A DNA stretch of 64,000 nucleotides, taken from assembly GCF_028898845.1 (NCBI RefSeq), contig NZ_CP118574.1:6111001-6175000 (forward strand). The letters are read 5' to 3'. This stretch comes from Streptomyces sp. WZ-12 (GTDB lineage Bacteria; Actinomycetota; Actinomycetes; Streptomycetales; Streptomycetaceae). Positions within the stretch are counted from its first letter, which is position 1. Each line of letters opens with the position of its first letter. The notes beneath the pieces were generated by a model. It was given only the letters and a program-made list of their open reading frames with translations, searched no databases and was not told where the DNA came from. A program made the translations under genes and the position numbers. Below, in pieces: positions 32,891-39,875 of the stretch.

Positions 32891-34057
32891 TCACCGTTCC
32901 GCGCCCAGGCGCCACAGGGACGTGACCTCCGCGGCGCGGGCCACGTGGAGCGGGTCGGAGGTGTCGCGGGCGCGCGGGTGGCGGGGCGCGATGTCAAGCC
33001 GGTCGAGGACGGTGAGGCCGCCCACGGCGAACGCGTCGAGCAGCGCGGCGCGCGGCCGCAGTCCGAGGTGTTCGGCCAGGTCGGAGAGGATCAGCCAGCC
33101 CTCGCCGCCCGGGGTCAGATGGTCGGCCAGACCGGCCAGGAAGCCGTGCAGCATCCGGTTGCCGGGGTCGTAGACCGCGCGCTCCACGGGGGAGGTGGGC
33201 TTGGCCGGCACCCACGGGGGGTTGCAGACGACGAGCGGGGCGCGGCCGGCCGGGAAGAGGTCCGCCTCGATGATCTCCACCCGGTCCGCGACGCCCAGCC
33301 GTTCGGTGTTCTCCCGGGCGCAGGCCAGGGCGCGCGGATCCTGGTCGGTGGCCACCACCCGTTGGACGCCGCGGCGGGCCAGCACCGACGCCAGGACGCC
33401 GGTGCCGGTGCCGATGTCGAACGCCAGCTCCCGGCCGGGCAGCGGGGCCTCGGCGACCAGGTCGACGTACTCGCCGCGGGCCGGGGAGAAGACGCCGTAG
33501 TGCGGATGGATCCGGTCGCCCCCGAGGGCGGGGATCTCCACGCCCTTGCGGCGCCATTCGTCGGCGCCGATCACGCCGAGCAGCTCCCGTAGGGAGACCA
33601 GGGAGGCGGTGTCCCCGGTGGCGCCGGCGGGCAACTCGGCCTCGTCGGGGGCGCCGTAGGCCCGGGCGCACGCCTCGCGGACGTCGGGCGCCCGGTGCAG
33701 CGGGACGGCCAACCGCGCGTCCAAGGGGATCAGCAGCATGCCCAGGATGCGGGCGCGCTGGTTCTGGGCGGCGCGGTGCAGGTGGAACGCCTGGGTGACG
33801 TCGGCCGGCGGCGCCTTGCGCGGGCGGCGGTCCACCCGGCGGGCCAGCGCGGTCAACAACTGGCGGGCGTTGTGGAAGTCGCCGCGCCACAGGAGCGCGG
33901 TGCCCTCGCAGGCGAGCCGGTAGGCGTCATCGGCCCGGGTGCGGTCGTCCGCGAGGGCGATCCGGTGGGGCGGCCGGGCGCCGTTCTCGGAACGCCAACG
34001 GGCGGTGTGGACCTGGTCGTCCTCGGTCCATTCGACGACCGGGGGGTGGTTCACCAC
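32891..34057 (-). CDS. SAM-dependent methyltransferase of the HemK/RlmG-like NPP[FWY] group
   Basis: A 388-residue protein. The C-terminal half is a class I methyltransferase: ELAFDIGTGTGVLASVLARR (motif I), VVATDQDPRALACAREN (motif II), ADLFPAGRAPLVVCNPPWVP with the N-P-P-W catalytic motif (about residue 280) that marks enzymes methylating amide or ring nitrogen in proteins or RNA. The N-terminal 190 residues include an all-helical region (RADDAYRLACEGTALLWRGD and FHLHRAAQNQRARILGMLLI) not found in HemK. Such proteins are often annotated simply as methyltransferase. Target unknown. GTG 34057; followed by a terminator. Confidence 0.85.
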   Translation of the reverse strand: MVNHPPVVEWTEDDQVHTARWRSENGARPPHRIALADDRTRADDAYRLACEGTALLWRGDFHNARQLLTALARRVDRRPRKAPPADVTQAFHLHRAAQNQRARILGMLLIPLDARLAVPLHRAPDVREACARAYGAPDEAELPAGATGDTASLVSLRELLGVIGADEWRRKGVEIPALGGDRIHPHYGVFSPARGEYVDLVAEAPLPGRELAFDIGTGTGVLASVLARRGVQRVVATDQDPRALACARENTERLGVADRVEIIEADLFPAGRAPLVVCNPPWVPAKPTSPVERAVYDPGNRMLHGFLAGLADHLTPGGEGWLILSDLAEHLGLRPRAALLDAFAVGGLTVLDRLDIAPRHPRARDTSDPLHVARAAEVTSLWRLGAER

Positions 34058-34309
34058 GGTGTGCCTCGCGTCAGTGGTTCGAAACCCGCGCCCTGGTGCC
34101 GCCGGGTGCGGCAGCGCGCCCTGGGGAGAGGGGTGGGGTGGTGATGACGTTCGACTCTACTCGGTTCCGGGGGCGGGCCCTTCGGCCCTGCCCCGCCCGT
34201 GGGCGCGGGAGCAGGATGGGGATAGCCGGTCAAATGGCGTGCAGTACGGTCAGATCGGTCGTACTCGGGCGAGACGCCCGCGTATACGGGTTCAAGGGTG
34301 GAGGAGTGT

Positions 34310-35245
34310 ATGGGCAGCTTGCCGGTCATCGTCGGCGTGGACGGATCCCCGGACAGTGAGCGGGCGTTGCGCTGGGCGGCCGACGCGGCCCGGGCACGGT
34401 CGGCGCCCCTACGGGTGGTGCATGTGTGGCCGTATGCCACCGCCGAGCGCGCCGCGGCCGGTGAACGGGGCGGCGACCCGGTCCTGGCCGACCTCCAGGA
34501 CCGGCCCTACCTCGCGGACCTGCCGGACGTGGAGTTCCGCGGCCTGAGCGGACTGGCCGACAACCAACTGCCCGCCCTCGGGGCCGAGGGGCAACTGCTC
34601 GTCCTGGGATCGCGGGGCCGCGGCGGCTTCACCAGTCTGCTGCTCGGCTCCAACGGGCTGGCCTGCGCCGCCCGCTCCGCCTGCCCGGTCGTGGTGGTGC
34701 CGCGGCCGGACCGCGCCGGCACTCGGCAGGGCCCGGACGGCGAGGCGGTGCCGCCGGCCGTGCGGCGGGTGACCCTCGGCGTGGACGCGTCCTCCGACGA
34801 GCCCGCCGCGATCGGCTTCGCGGTCGCCGAGGCCGCGCGGCGGGGCGCCCGCCTCCAGGTCGTCTCCGGCTACACCTGGCCGATGCTGCTGCCGCCCGCC
34901 TTCGAGTACGCGGCGGTCTACGAGGCCACGCAGGAGGAGTACGAGGACGCCCTCGGCGTCCAGTTGGTGGACGCGCTCGCGCCGCACCGGGCCCGCCACC
35001 CCGAGGTCGAGGTGACCGTGCAACTGCGTGCCGAGGACGCCGCCGGGCAGTTGGTGGCGGCGTCCGTGGCGAGCGATCTGGTCGTGGTGGCCCGGCATCG
35101 GCGCCGGCTGCCGATCGGCCCGCGGCTCGGGTCGGTGGCGCACGCGGTGCTGCTGCACGCGGTCTGCCCGGTCGCCGTGGTGCCGGAGACCAGCGACGAG
35201 GACGCGGCCGACGCCCCGGCCGACGACGGGGATTCCGCGGCCTGA
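34310..35245 (+). CDS. Tandem universal stress protein (two USP domains)
   Basis: A 311-residue protein of two USP folds. Domain 1 (residues 5-135) begins PVIVGVDGSPDSERALRWA and keeps the ATP-binding pattern GSRGRGGFTSLLLGSNGLAC (G-2x-G-9x-G-S). Domain 2 (150-300) begins RVTLGVDASSDEPAAIGFAV, but its loop is RHRRRLPIGPRLGSVAHAVL without the glycines, so it probably does not bind ATP. This one-active, one-degenerate layout is common in actinobacterial tandem USPs, often under dormancy or hypoxia control. ATG 34310 has GGAGGAG at ideal distance. Confidence 0.92.
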   Translation: MGSLPVIVGVDGSPDSERALRWAADAARARSAPLRVVHVWPYATAERAAAGERGGDPVLADLQDRPYLADLPDVEFRGLSGLADNQLPALGAEGQLLVLGSRGRGGFTSLLLGSNGLACAARSACPVVVVPRPDRAGTRQGPDGEAVPPAVRRVTLGVDASSDEPAAIGFAVAEAARRGARLQVVSGYTWPMLLPPAFEYAAVYEATQEEYEDALGVQLVDALAPHRARHPEVEVTVQLRAEDAAGQLVAASVASDLVVVARHRRRLPIGPRLGSVAHAVLLHAVCPVAVVPETSDEDAADAPADDGDSAA

Positions 35246-35272
35246 GGCGGGCGCGTGGCGGGCGGCCGCCGG

Positions 35273-35905
35273 TCAGTGCGCCGCGGTCTCCCGCTCCGGG
35301 CGGCGGACGACGTAGGCGGCCACCGAGCCGGCGACGAAGAGCGCGAGGACGGAGAGGGCGGTGCTCACCCAGGAGGCGCCGAGCCACTGCCCGCCGAAAT
35401 AGCCCAGGCTGACGCTGTACGCCGCCCATATCAGGCCGGCCAGTGCCGACCAGGGGAGGAACTCGCGCACCGTCCGGTGGGCCACCCCGGCGCCCAGGCT
35501 GACCACGGAGCGCCCGGCGGGCGCGAAACGGGCCAGCACGACGATGGAGCCGCCGCCCCGGGTGAGCGCCGCGCCCAACCGCGCCTGGGCCGCGGACAGC
35601 CGCCGGGAGCGGCCGATGGCGCGGTCGAAGCGGTCGCCGCCGCGCCAGGCCAGCCGGTAGGCGACCAGGTCGCCGAGGACCGAGGCGGTGGCGGCGCAGA
35701 GCACCAAGGAGGCCATTTCGGCCAGGTGGTTGGCGCCGGGGGAGGCGACGTCGGCGGCGGTGCCGGAACCGGCGGCGGTGGTGGCCGCGGTGATCACCAG
35801 GACCCCGCTCGGCAGGATCGGGACGAAGACGTCGAGGACCACGGAGAGGCCGACGATCACGTACACCCAAGGGGTGCCGCTCAGCGACCCCAGGCTCTCC
35901 ACCAT
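35273..35905 (-). CDS. DedA-family membrane protein
   Basis: A 210-residue DedA/VTT-domain protein with about five helices. Signature regions are VYVIVGLSVVLDVFVPILPSG near the start (the conserved acidic-Pro re-entrant motif), LGDLVAYRLAWRGGDRF, and VVLARFAPAGRSVVSLGAGV with the family's F-x-R-x-x-P-x-x-R pattern. DedA proteins take part in phospholipid carrier recycling and membrane homeostasis. ATG 35905 has GGGAGC upstream. It converges on the USP gene with only 27 bases between stops. Confidence 0.9.
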   Translation of the reverse strand: MVESLGSLSGTPWVYVIVGLSVVLDVFVPILPSGVLVITAATTAAGSGTAADVASPGANHLAEMASLVLCAATASVLGDLVAYRLAWRGGDRFDRAIGRSRRLSAAQARLGAALTRGGGSIVVLARFAPAGRSVVSLGAGVAHRTVREFLPWSALAGLIWAAYSVSLGYFGGQWLGASWVSTALSVLALFVAGSVAAYVVRRPERETAAH

Positions 35906-36000
35906 CGTCTTGCTCCCGGTCCGGACCCCGCCGCGACGTCGCTCAGGCGCGGCAGGGGCGGCACTACGGCCATACAGCGTACGCCTGGCCGAAACGGACC

Positions 36001-36038
36001 GGTGGGCCGGGGCGGGCAGCGGCCCGCCCCGGCCCACC
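36001..36038 (-). terminator. Terminator after the second doxX gene
   Basis: A perfect 16-bp stem (36001-36016 with 36023-36038) and a six-base loop lie 18 bases beyond the minus-strand doxX stop. Confidence 0.85.
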
Positions 36039-36056
36039 GCCGGTGTCAGGAGAGCG

Positions 36057-36521
36057 TCAGGCGGCGCTCGGCTCCCGCGTGGCGGCCGGTTCCGGCCGCT
36101 GCTCCGGGGAGCCGAAGAAGAGCCGGTCCAGCGCCCAGGAGCCGGGGCCGGTGAAGACGATCAGCAGGAAGGCCCAGCAGAACATCGCGGCCGCCTCGCC
36201 GCCGTTCTGGATCGGCCACAGCGCGTGCGGCTGGTGCATCGTGAAGTAGGCGTAGGCCATCGAGCCGGAGCTGATGAGGGCCGCCGGGCGGGTGCCCAGG
36301 CCCAGCAACACCAGGAGGCCGCCGGCGAATTGGATGACCGCGGCGTACCAGGCGGGCCAGGCGCCGGCGGGGACGGAGTGGCCGTTGCCCATCGCGCCAC
36401 CGAGGACGCCGAAGAGCGAGGACGCCCCGTGGCAGGCGAAGAGCAGTCCGACGACGATCCGGTAGAGCGCCAGGACGTGCGGGGTCGTTCGCTGGGTGAA
36501 GGAGCTCAAGGGAGCGGACAT
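36057..36521 (-). CDS. DoxX-family membrane protein (second copy)
   Basis: A 154-residue DoxX protein with four helices: LALYRIVVGLLFACHGASSLFG (with the His-Gly pair of the family), AWYAAVIQFAGGLLVLLGLG, LISSGSMAYAYFTMHQP and AAMFCWAFLLIVFTGPGSWALD. It is shorter than the copy at 29040 and only distantly similar to it. Its promoter region contains an iron-box-like 19-mer (36582-36600) and a near copy of the palindrome upstream of the other doxX (36607-36620). This suggests response to iron limitation and to a second, redox or phenolic signal. ATG 36521, with AGGAGT-like site upstream. Confidence 0.88.
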   Translation of the reverse strand: MSAPLSSFTQRTTPHVLALYRIVVGLLFACHGASSLFGVLGGAMGNGHSVPAGAWPAWYAAVIQFAGGLLVLLGLGTRPAALISSGSMAYAYFTMHQPHALWPIQNGGEAAAMFCWAFLLIVFTGPGSWALDRLFFGSPEQRPEPAATREPSAA

Positions 36522-36581
36522 CTGGGACTCCTGTTGTCGGGGACGAGCGGGCGCGGGGGACGACGCGCCCGCCGGAGTCTT

Positions 36582-36600
36582 GTAGATTAGGGGAACCTAA
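36582..36600. promoter_or_regulatory. Iron-box-like operator (IdeR/DmdR type) upstream of the second doxX gene
   Basis: GTAGATTAGGGGAACCTAA matches the known actinobacterial iron-box consensus TTAGGTTAGGCTAACCTAA at 15 of 19 positions by my count, and contains the perfect dyad ATTAGG-N4-CCTAAT. It lies 61-79 bases before the doxX start, in a position to overlap the promoter. Known biology: such boxes are bound by the Fe2+-charged repressor. Binding here is inferred. Confidence 0.6.
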
Positions 36601-36606
36601 TTAATG

Positions 36607-36620
36607 CTTGCAAGTTCAAC
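36607..36620. promoter_or_regulatory. Second copy of the doxX palindrome
   Basis: On the minus strand the sequence is GTTGAA-CT-TGCAAG, matching CTTGAA-CT-TTCAAG upstream of the other doxX at 12 of 14 positions. It lies 86-99 bases before the doxX start, nearly the same distance as the first copy. Confidence 0.55.
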
Positions 36621-36830
36621 ATTCCGCATCAAAGGCGGAGCTATTGGTCCGAACCAATGCACTTGTTGGGGTGCGTGCGGTGCGCGGCGCCGCCGGCGCC
36701 ACTGAGTCGTGGCGCGCGCCCCTTCCCTGCTCCTGTCGCCCGATGTGCCGGCGTGGGCTTCGTGCGGGCGACGGGGGGCGCGCGAAGAGGCCGTCTCACC
36801 AGGGCGTGACCGCCGGCCTACAGTGAGCGC

Positions 36831-37577
36831 GTGCTGCTGCCGGTCAACCCCACCCTGGGGATCGTCCTCGCCGTCCTCCTCGTCGCCGCGGTGGCCGCCG
36901 CCGCGGTGGCCCGCCTCGGCCACGCCCGCGCGATCGCCCTCGCCGGCCTGCGCGCGGCCGCCCAACTCGCCGCCGTCTCCTACCTCATCGGCTGGGTCGT
37001 GCACGCCCTGCCGTGGCTGCTGTGCTTCCTGGTGCTGATGTTTGCGGTGGCGGTCCGCACGGCGGGCCGCCGGATCACCGCCAACCGCACCTGGTGGTGG
37101 GCCGCGGTGCCGATCGCCGCCGGGGTGCTGCCGGTCGTCTGGGTGCTGCTGCTCACCGGCCTGGTGCCGCCGCGCGGCCTCAGTCTGATCCCGGTCGTCG
37201 GCATCCTCATCGGTGGCGCGCTGACCGCCACCGTCCTCGGCGGCCGGCGGGCGCTGGACGAACTCCACTCGCGCCACGGGGAGTTCGAGGCGGGGCTGGC
37301 GCTCGGCCTACTGGAGCGGGAGGCGCGCATGGAGGTGGCCCGGCCGGCCGCGTCCGACGCGCTGCTGCCGGGGCTCGACCAGACCCGCACGGTGGGTCTG
37401 GTGACCCTTCCCGGGGCGTTCGTCGGCATGCTGTTGGGCGGCGCCTCGCCCGTACAGGCCGGTGCCGTGCAACTCTTCGTCCTGGTAGCGCTGTTGGCCG
37501 TACAGGCGGTGTCCTGCGCGGTGGTCCTGGAGCTGATAGCCCGCGGGCTGCTCCACCGGGCGCCGACGGGCGGCTGA
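36831..37577 (+). CDS. FetB/UPF0014-type ABC transporter permease
   Basis: A 248-residue integral membrane protein of the UPF0014 (YbbM/FetB) family with seven helices. Family signs are HARAIALAGLRAAAQLAAVSYL near residue 30-50, FAVAVRTAGRR, LIPVVGILIGGALTAT, ARPAASDALLPGLDQTRTVGLVTLPGAFVGMLLGG split across residues 180-205, and a last helix ending VLELIARGL. In E. coli FetAB exports iron and protects from oxidative stress. Here no FetA ATPase is adjacent, so the partner must be encoded elsewhere, or the protein works differently. GTG 36831. Divergent from the iron-box doxX gene. Confidence 0.87.
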   Translation: MLLPVNPTLGIVLAVLLVAAVAAAAVARLGHARAIALAGLRAAAQLAAVSYLIGWVVHALPWLLCFLVLMFAVAVRTAGRRITANRTWWWAAVPIAAGVLPVVWVLLLTGLVPPRGLSLIPVVGILIGGALTATVLGGRRALDELHSRHGEFEAGLALGLLEREARMEVARPAASDALLPGLDQTRTVGLVTLPGAFVGMLLGGASPVQAGAVQLFVLVALLAVQAVSCAVVLELIARGLLHRAPTGG

Positions 37578-37615
37578 CCGGGCGCGCACGCCGGAGTACG
37601 CGCCCCTGGGGCGTC

Positions 37616-38278
37616 TCAGCCCGTGATGCGCACCGCGATGCCGCCGTCCACCAGGGCCTCGATGCGGATCTGGGTCAGGTCGTGGACGTGCGCGGTGGGT
37701 GTGAACCGGGCGGCGCGGTCGCCGACCCCGACGACCCGCATGCCGGCGGCCCGGCCGGCCTCGATGCCCGCTTCGGAGTCCTCGAAGACCAGGCAGTCCT
37801 CGGGCGCGAACCCCAGCTCGGCGGCGCCCTTCAGGAAGCCCTCCGGGTCCGGCTTGCTGGCGCTCACCGACTCCGCGGTGATCCGCACCTCGGGCATGGT
37901 CAGCCCGGCCGCGCCCATCCGGGCGTCGGCCAGCGCGCGGTCGGCGGAGGTGACCAGGGCGTGCGGGAGGCGGGCCAGCGCGGCCATGAAGGCGGGCGCG
38001 CCCGGCACCGGCACCACGCCCTCGGTGTCGGCGGTCTCCTGGGCCAGCATCAGGCGGTTGTCCGCCAGGTTCTGCTCCATGGGGCGGTCCGGCAGCAGCG
38101 CCGCCATCGTGGCCCAGCCCTGCCGCCCGTGGACGACCTTGAGGACGTCCTCCGCCGGCAGCCCCTGCTCGGCCGCCCAGCGCCGCCAGCAGCGCTCCAC
38201 CACGGCCTCGGAGTTCACGATCGTCGAGTCCATGTCCAGCAGCAGTGCGCGGGCTGTGAGCGTGGTGGTGGCCGTCAT
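37616..38278 (-). CDS. HAD-IA phosphatase (beta-phosphoglucomutase/GPP-like)
   Basis: A 220-residue HAD hydrolase of subfamily IA. Motif I LLLDMDSTIVNSE (nucleophile Asp14, acid Asp16), motif II LPHALVTSADRA, motif III Lys in SKPDPEGFLKGA and motif IV DCLVFEDSEAGIEAG are all intact. The helical cap between residues 20 and 90 resembles sugar-phosphate or glycerol-phosphate phosphatases, but substrates of this group cannot be read from sequence. Single gene, ATG 38278, convergent with the FetB-like gene. Confidence 0.88.
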   Translation of the reverse strand: MTATTTLTARALLLDMDSTIVNSEAVVERCWRRWAAEQGLPAEDVLKVVHGRQGWATMAALLPDRPMEQNLADNRLMLAQETADTEGVVPVPGAPAFMAALARLPHALVTSADRALADARMGAAGLTMPEVRITAESVSASKPDPEGFLKGAAELGFAPEDCLVFEDSEAGIEAGRAAGMRVVGVGDRAARFTPTAHVHDLTQIRIEALVDGGIAVRITG

Positions 38279-38337
38279 CGGCGGGCTCCTGGGCGCGGAG
38301 GGCTGGCAGCGGACTGTCAGGCGGCGGAAAAGAGAAC

Positions 38338-38381
38338 AAGTGGCCCCGCCCGCCGGTCAGGGGGTGCGGGCGGAACCACTT
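38338..38381 (-). terminator. Hairpin with T-rich flanks between the peptidoglycan-binding and HAD genes
   Basis: AAGTGG-CC-CCGCCCGC (38338-38353) pairs with GCGGGCGG-AA-CCACTT (38366-38381), leaving one two-by-two internal mismatch. In the minus direction the stem is followed by TGTTCTCTTTT, in the plus direction by TGTTTTTTC, so it can terminate in either direction. It probably ends the peptidoglycan-binding gene transcript. Confidence 0.7.
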
Positions 38382-38553
38382 TGTTTTTTCACGATACAAA
38401 AAGCCCGGGGGCAGCGACAACCGCACACCGCCCCGGAACGGCATGGCATTCGTCACGGCCCGGGGGAGAGGTCCGTCCGCGGCGCCCGCCGGCCGCACCC
38501 GATGACGCGTGCCCGACGGCCCCGGGCGCGCACCTGGTGAGGGGTCTCCCGGC

Positions 38554-39543
38554 TCACGGTTGCACGGTGCGGGCCTCCAGGGACGCGCGGGTGGCCGGCC
38601 CGTAGACGCCGTCCGGATCACCGTGCACCCCGTAGGTCTCCTGGTAGCGCGCCACCGCGTCCCGCACGGTGGCGCCGTAACGGCCGTCCGCCGCCCCCGT
38701 ATAGAGCGCCGTCTGCCGCAGGCGCCCCTGGAGCTCCACCACCTCCGGGCCGCTGGAGCCCTCGCGGAGCACGATCGGCCCGGTGGGCGCTGGGCTGGGG
38801 GAGGTGCCGCCCGAAGGGGCCGCGACGCTGCCGGACGCCCGTACGGGAGGGGGTGTCGGCGGGACCCGCGTCCGGTAGGGGCGGGGCGTGACGCCGGGCG
38901 GCCGGCGGGAGCGCGAGGTGGCGGGGGAGGGGCGGTCGGAGGTCGGCGCGGAGGTGACGGGGGTCGGGACGACCGTGGTGGGCGCCCAGGAACCACGGTC
39001 CGGGGGCGCCGCGCGGTCGCGCCCGCCCACCGGGAGCGCGACGGTGCCGATGACGATCGCCGCGACGGCCACGGCGGCGCCGGTGCCGGCCCATACGGCG
39101 GGGCGGGGGCGGCGGGGGCCGGGGACGGCGGGCACTTCCGGGCCGGGCCCGGAGGGCGGTGGGGGCGCCGCGCCTTCCGGGGGCGGTACGGGCGTGCTCG
39201 CGCCCTTTGGGGGCGCGTCGGAGGAGAGGAAGGTCTCGGATGTCGGCCCCGTGGGGCACGGCGCCCGGTGGACCGCGGCGTCCACACCCGGGAGGTCCGC
39301 CAACTCCTCCCGCCGGTCCCGCCAACCGCCCGGCGGGGCACCGGCGCCGTTTCGCCGGTCGTCCCCGCTTTCCCGACCTCCGCCGGCCTCCCCGTCCGGC
39401 TCGTGGGGGTGCTCCCGTAAGGAGACGTACGGGCGGATGCGCAGCGGATCGAAGTCCTCCGCCTCGACCGCCGCGCACAGACAGGTCGGCCGGCCGTCCC
39501 CGCGTACCGGGGCGAAGCAGTGCGGGCAGGTGGCTGCTGCCAT
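38554..39543 (-). CDS. Membrane protein with zinc-ribbon-like N-terminus and peptidoglycan-binding C-terminus
   Basis: A 329-residue single-pass protein. Residues 1-25 are a cysteine knuckle (CPHCFAPV, then [10 protein letters not shown]). About 120 residues of disordered Pro/Ala-rich cytoplasmic sequence follow, then one membrane helix ([24 protein letters not shown], near 148-172), then an outer Pro/Thr-rich linker and a PG_binding_1 domain ([55 protein letters not shown]). The layout couples a cytoplasmic metal-binding module to the wall. I recall similar proteins in streptomycetes with no known role. ATG 39543. Confidence 0.82.
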   Translation of the reverse strand: MAAATCPHCFAPVRGDGRPTCLCAAVEAEDFDPLRIRPYVSLREHPHEPDGEAGGGRESGDDRRNGAGAPPGGWRDRREELADLPGVDAAVHRAPCPTGPTSETFLSSDAPPKGASTPVPPPEGAAPPPPSGPGPEVPAVPGPRRPRPAVWAGTGAAVAVAAIVIGTVALPVGGRDRAAPPDRGSWAPTTVVPTPVTSAPTSDRPSPATSRSRRPPGVTPRPYRTRVPPTPPPVRASGSVAAPSGGTSPSPAPTGPIVLREGSSGPEVVELQGRLRQTALYTGAADGRYGATVRDAVARYQETYGVHGDPDGVYGPATRASLEARTVQP

Positions 39544-39875
39544 CGCGAGGTCCCCTCTCTGGAGGCGTGAACCGGCAGCCGATTATTCAAGCGGTCGCCG
39601 CTCCCCGCAGGCGCTCCCCGACATCCGTCCGACGTCTCCCGGTACCGCCCGAACCGTCCCGCCGCCCCTGGGGCAGCCACCGGACCCCGTGCCTCCCGGG
39701 ACGCCGACCCGCCGCTCAGCGGGCCATTTCGGATGGAACCACCCACGATGGAGTCACAAACCACAACAGTCACGACAGCCACGGCCACCACCGCCACACG
39801 CACAGGGACGGACACGGCAGAAAACGCAAGGGACGCTCCCTGGCAAGCACCCCACCCCCAAGGGAGAAGACGCTC
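39544..39875. other. Divergent promoter region between the peptidoglycan-binding protein and MFS pump genes
   Basis: 332 bases without a supported gene. A purine/CA-rich stretch (39754-39815, CACAACAGTCACGACAGCC and similar) precedes the pump. No clear operator palindrome was seen. Confidence 0.4.

Noticed and set aside
36582..36831. Iron box as operator of the FetB-like gene
   Set aside because: At about 230 bases it is too far for direct repression unless the promoter is distant; the doxX promoter is much closer.
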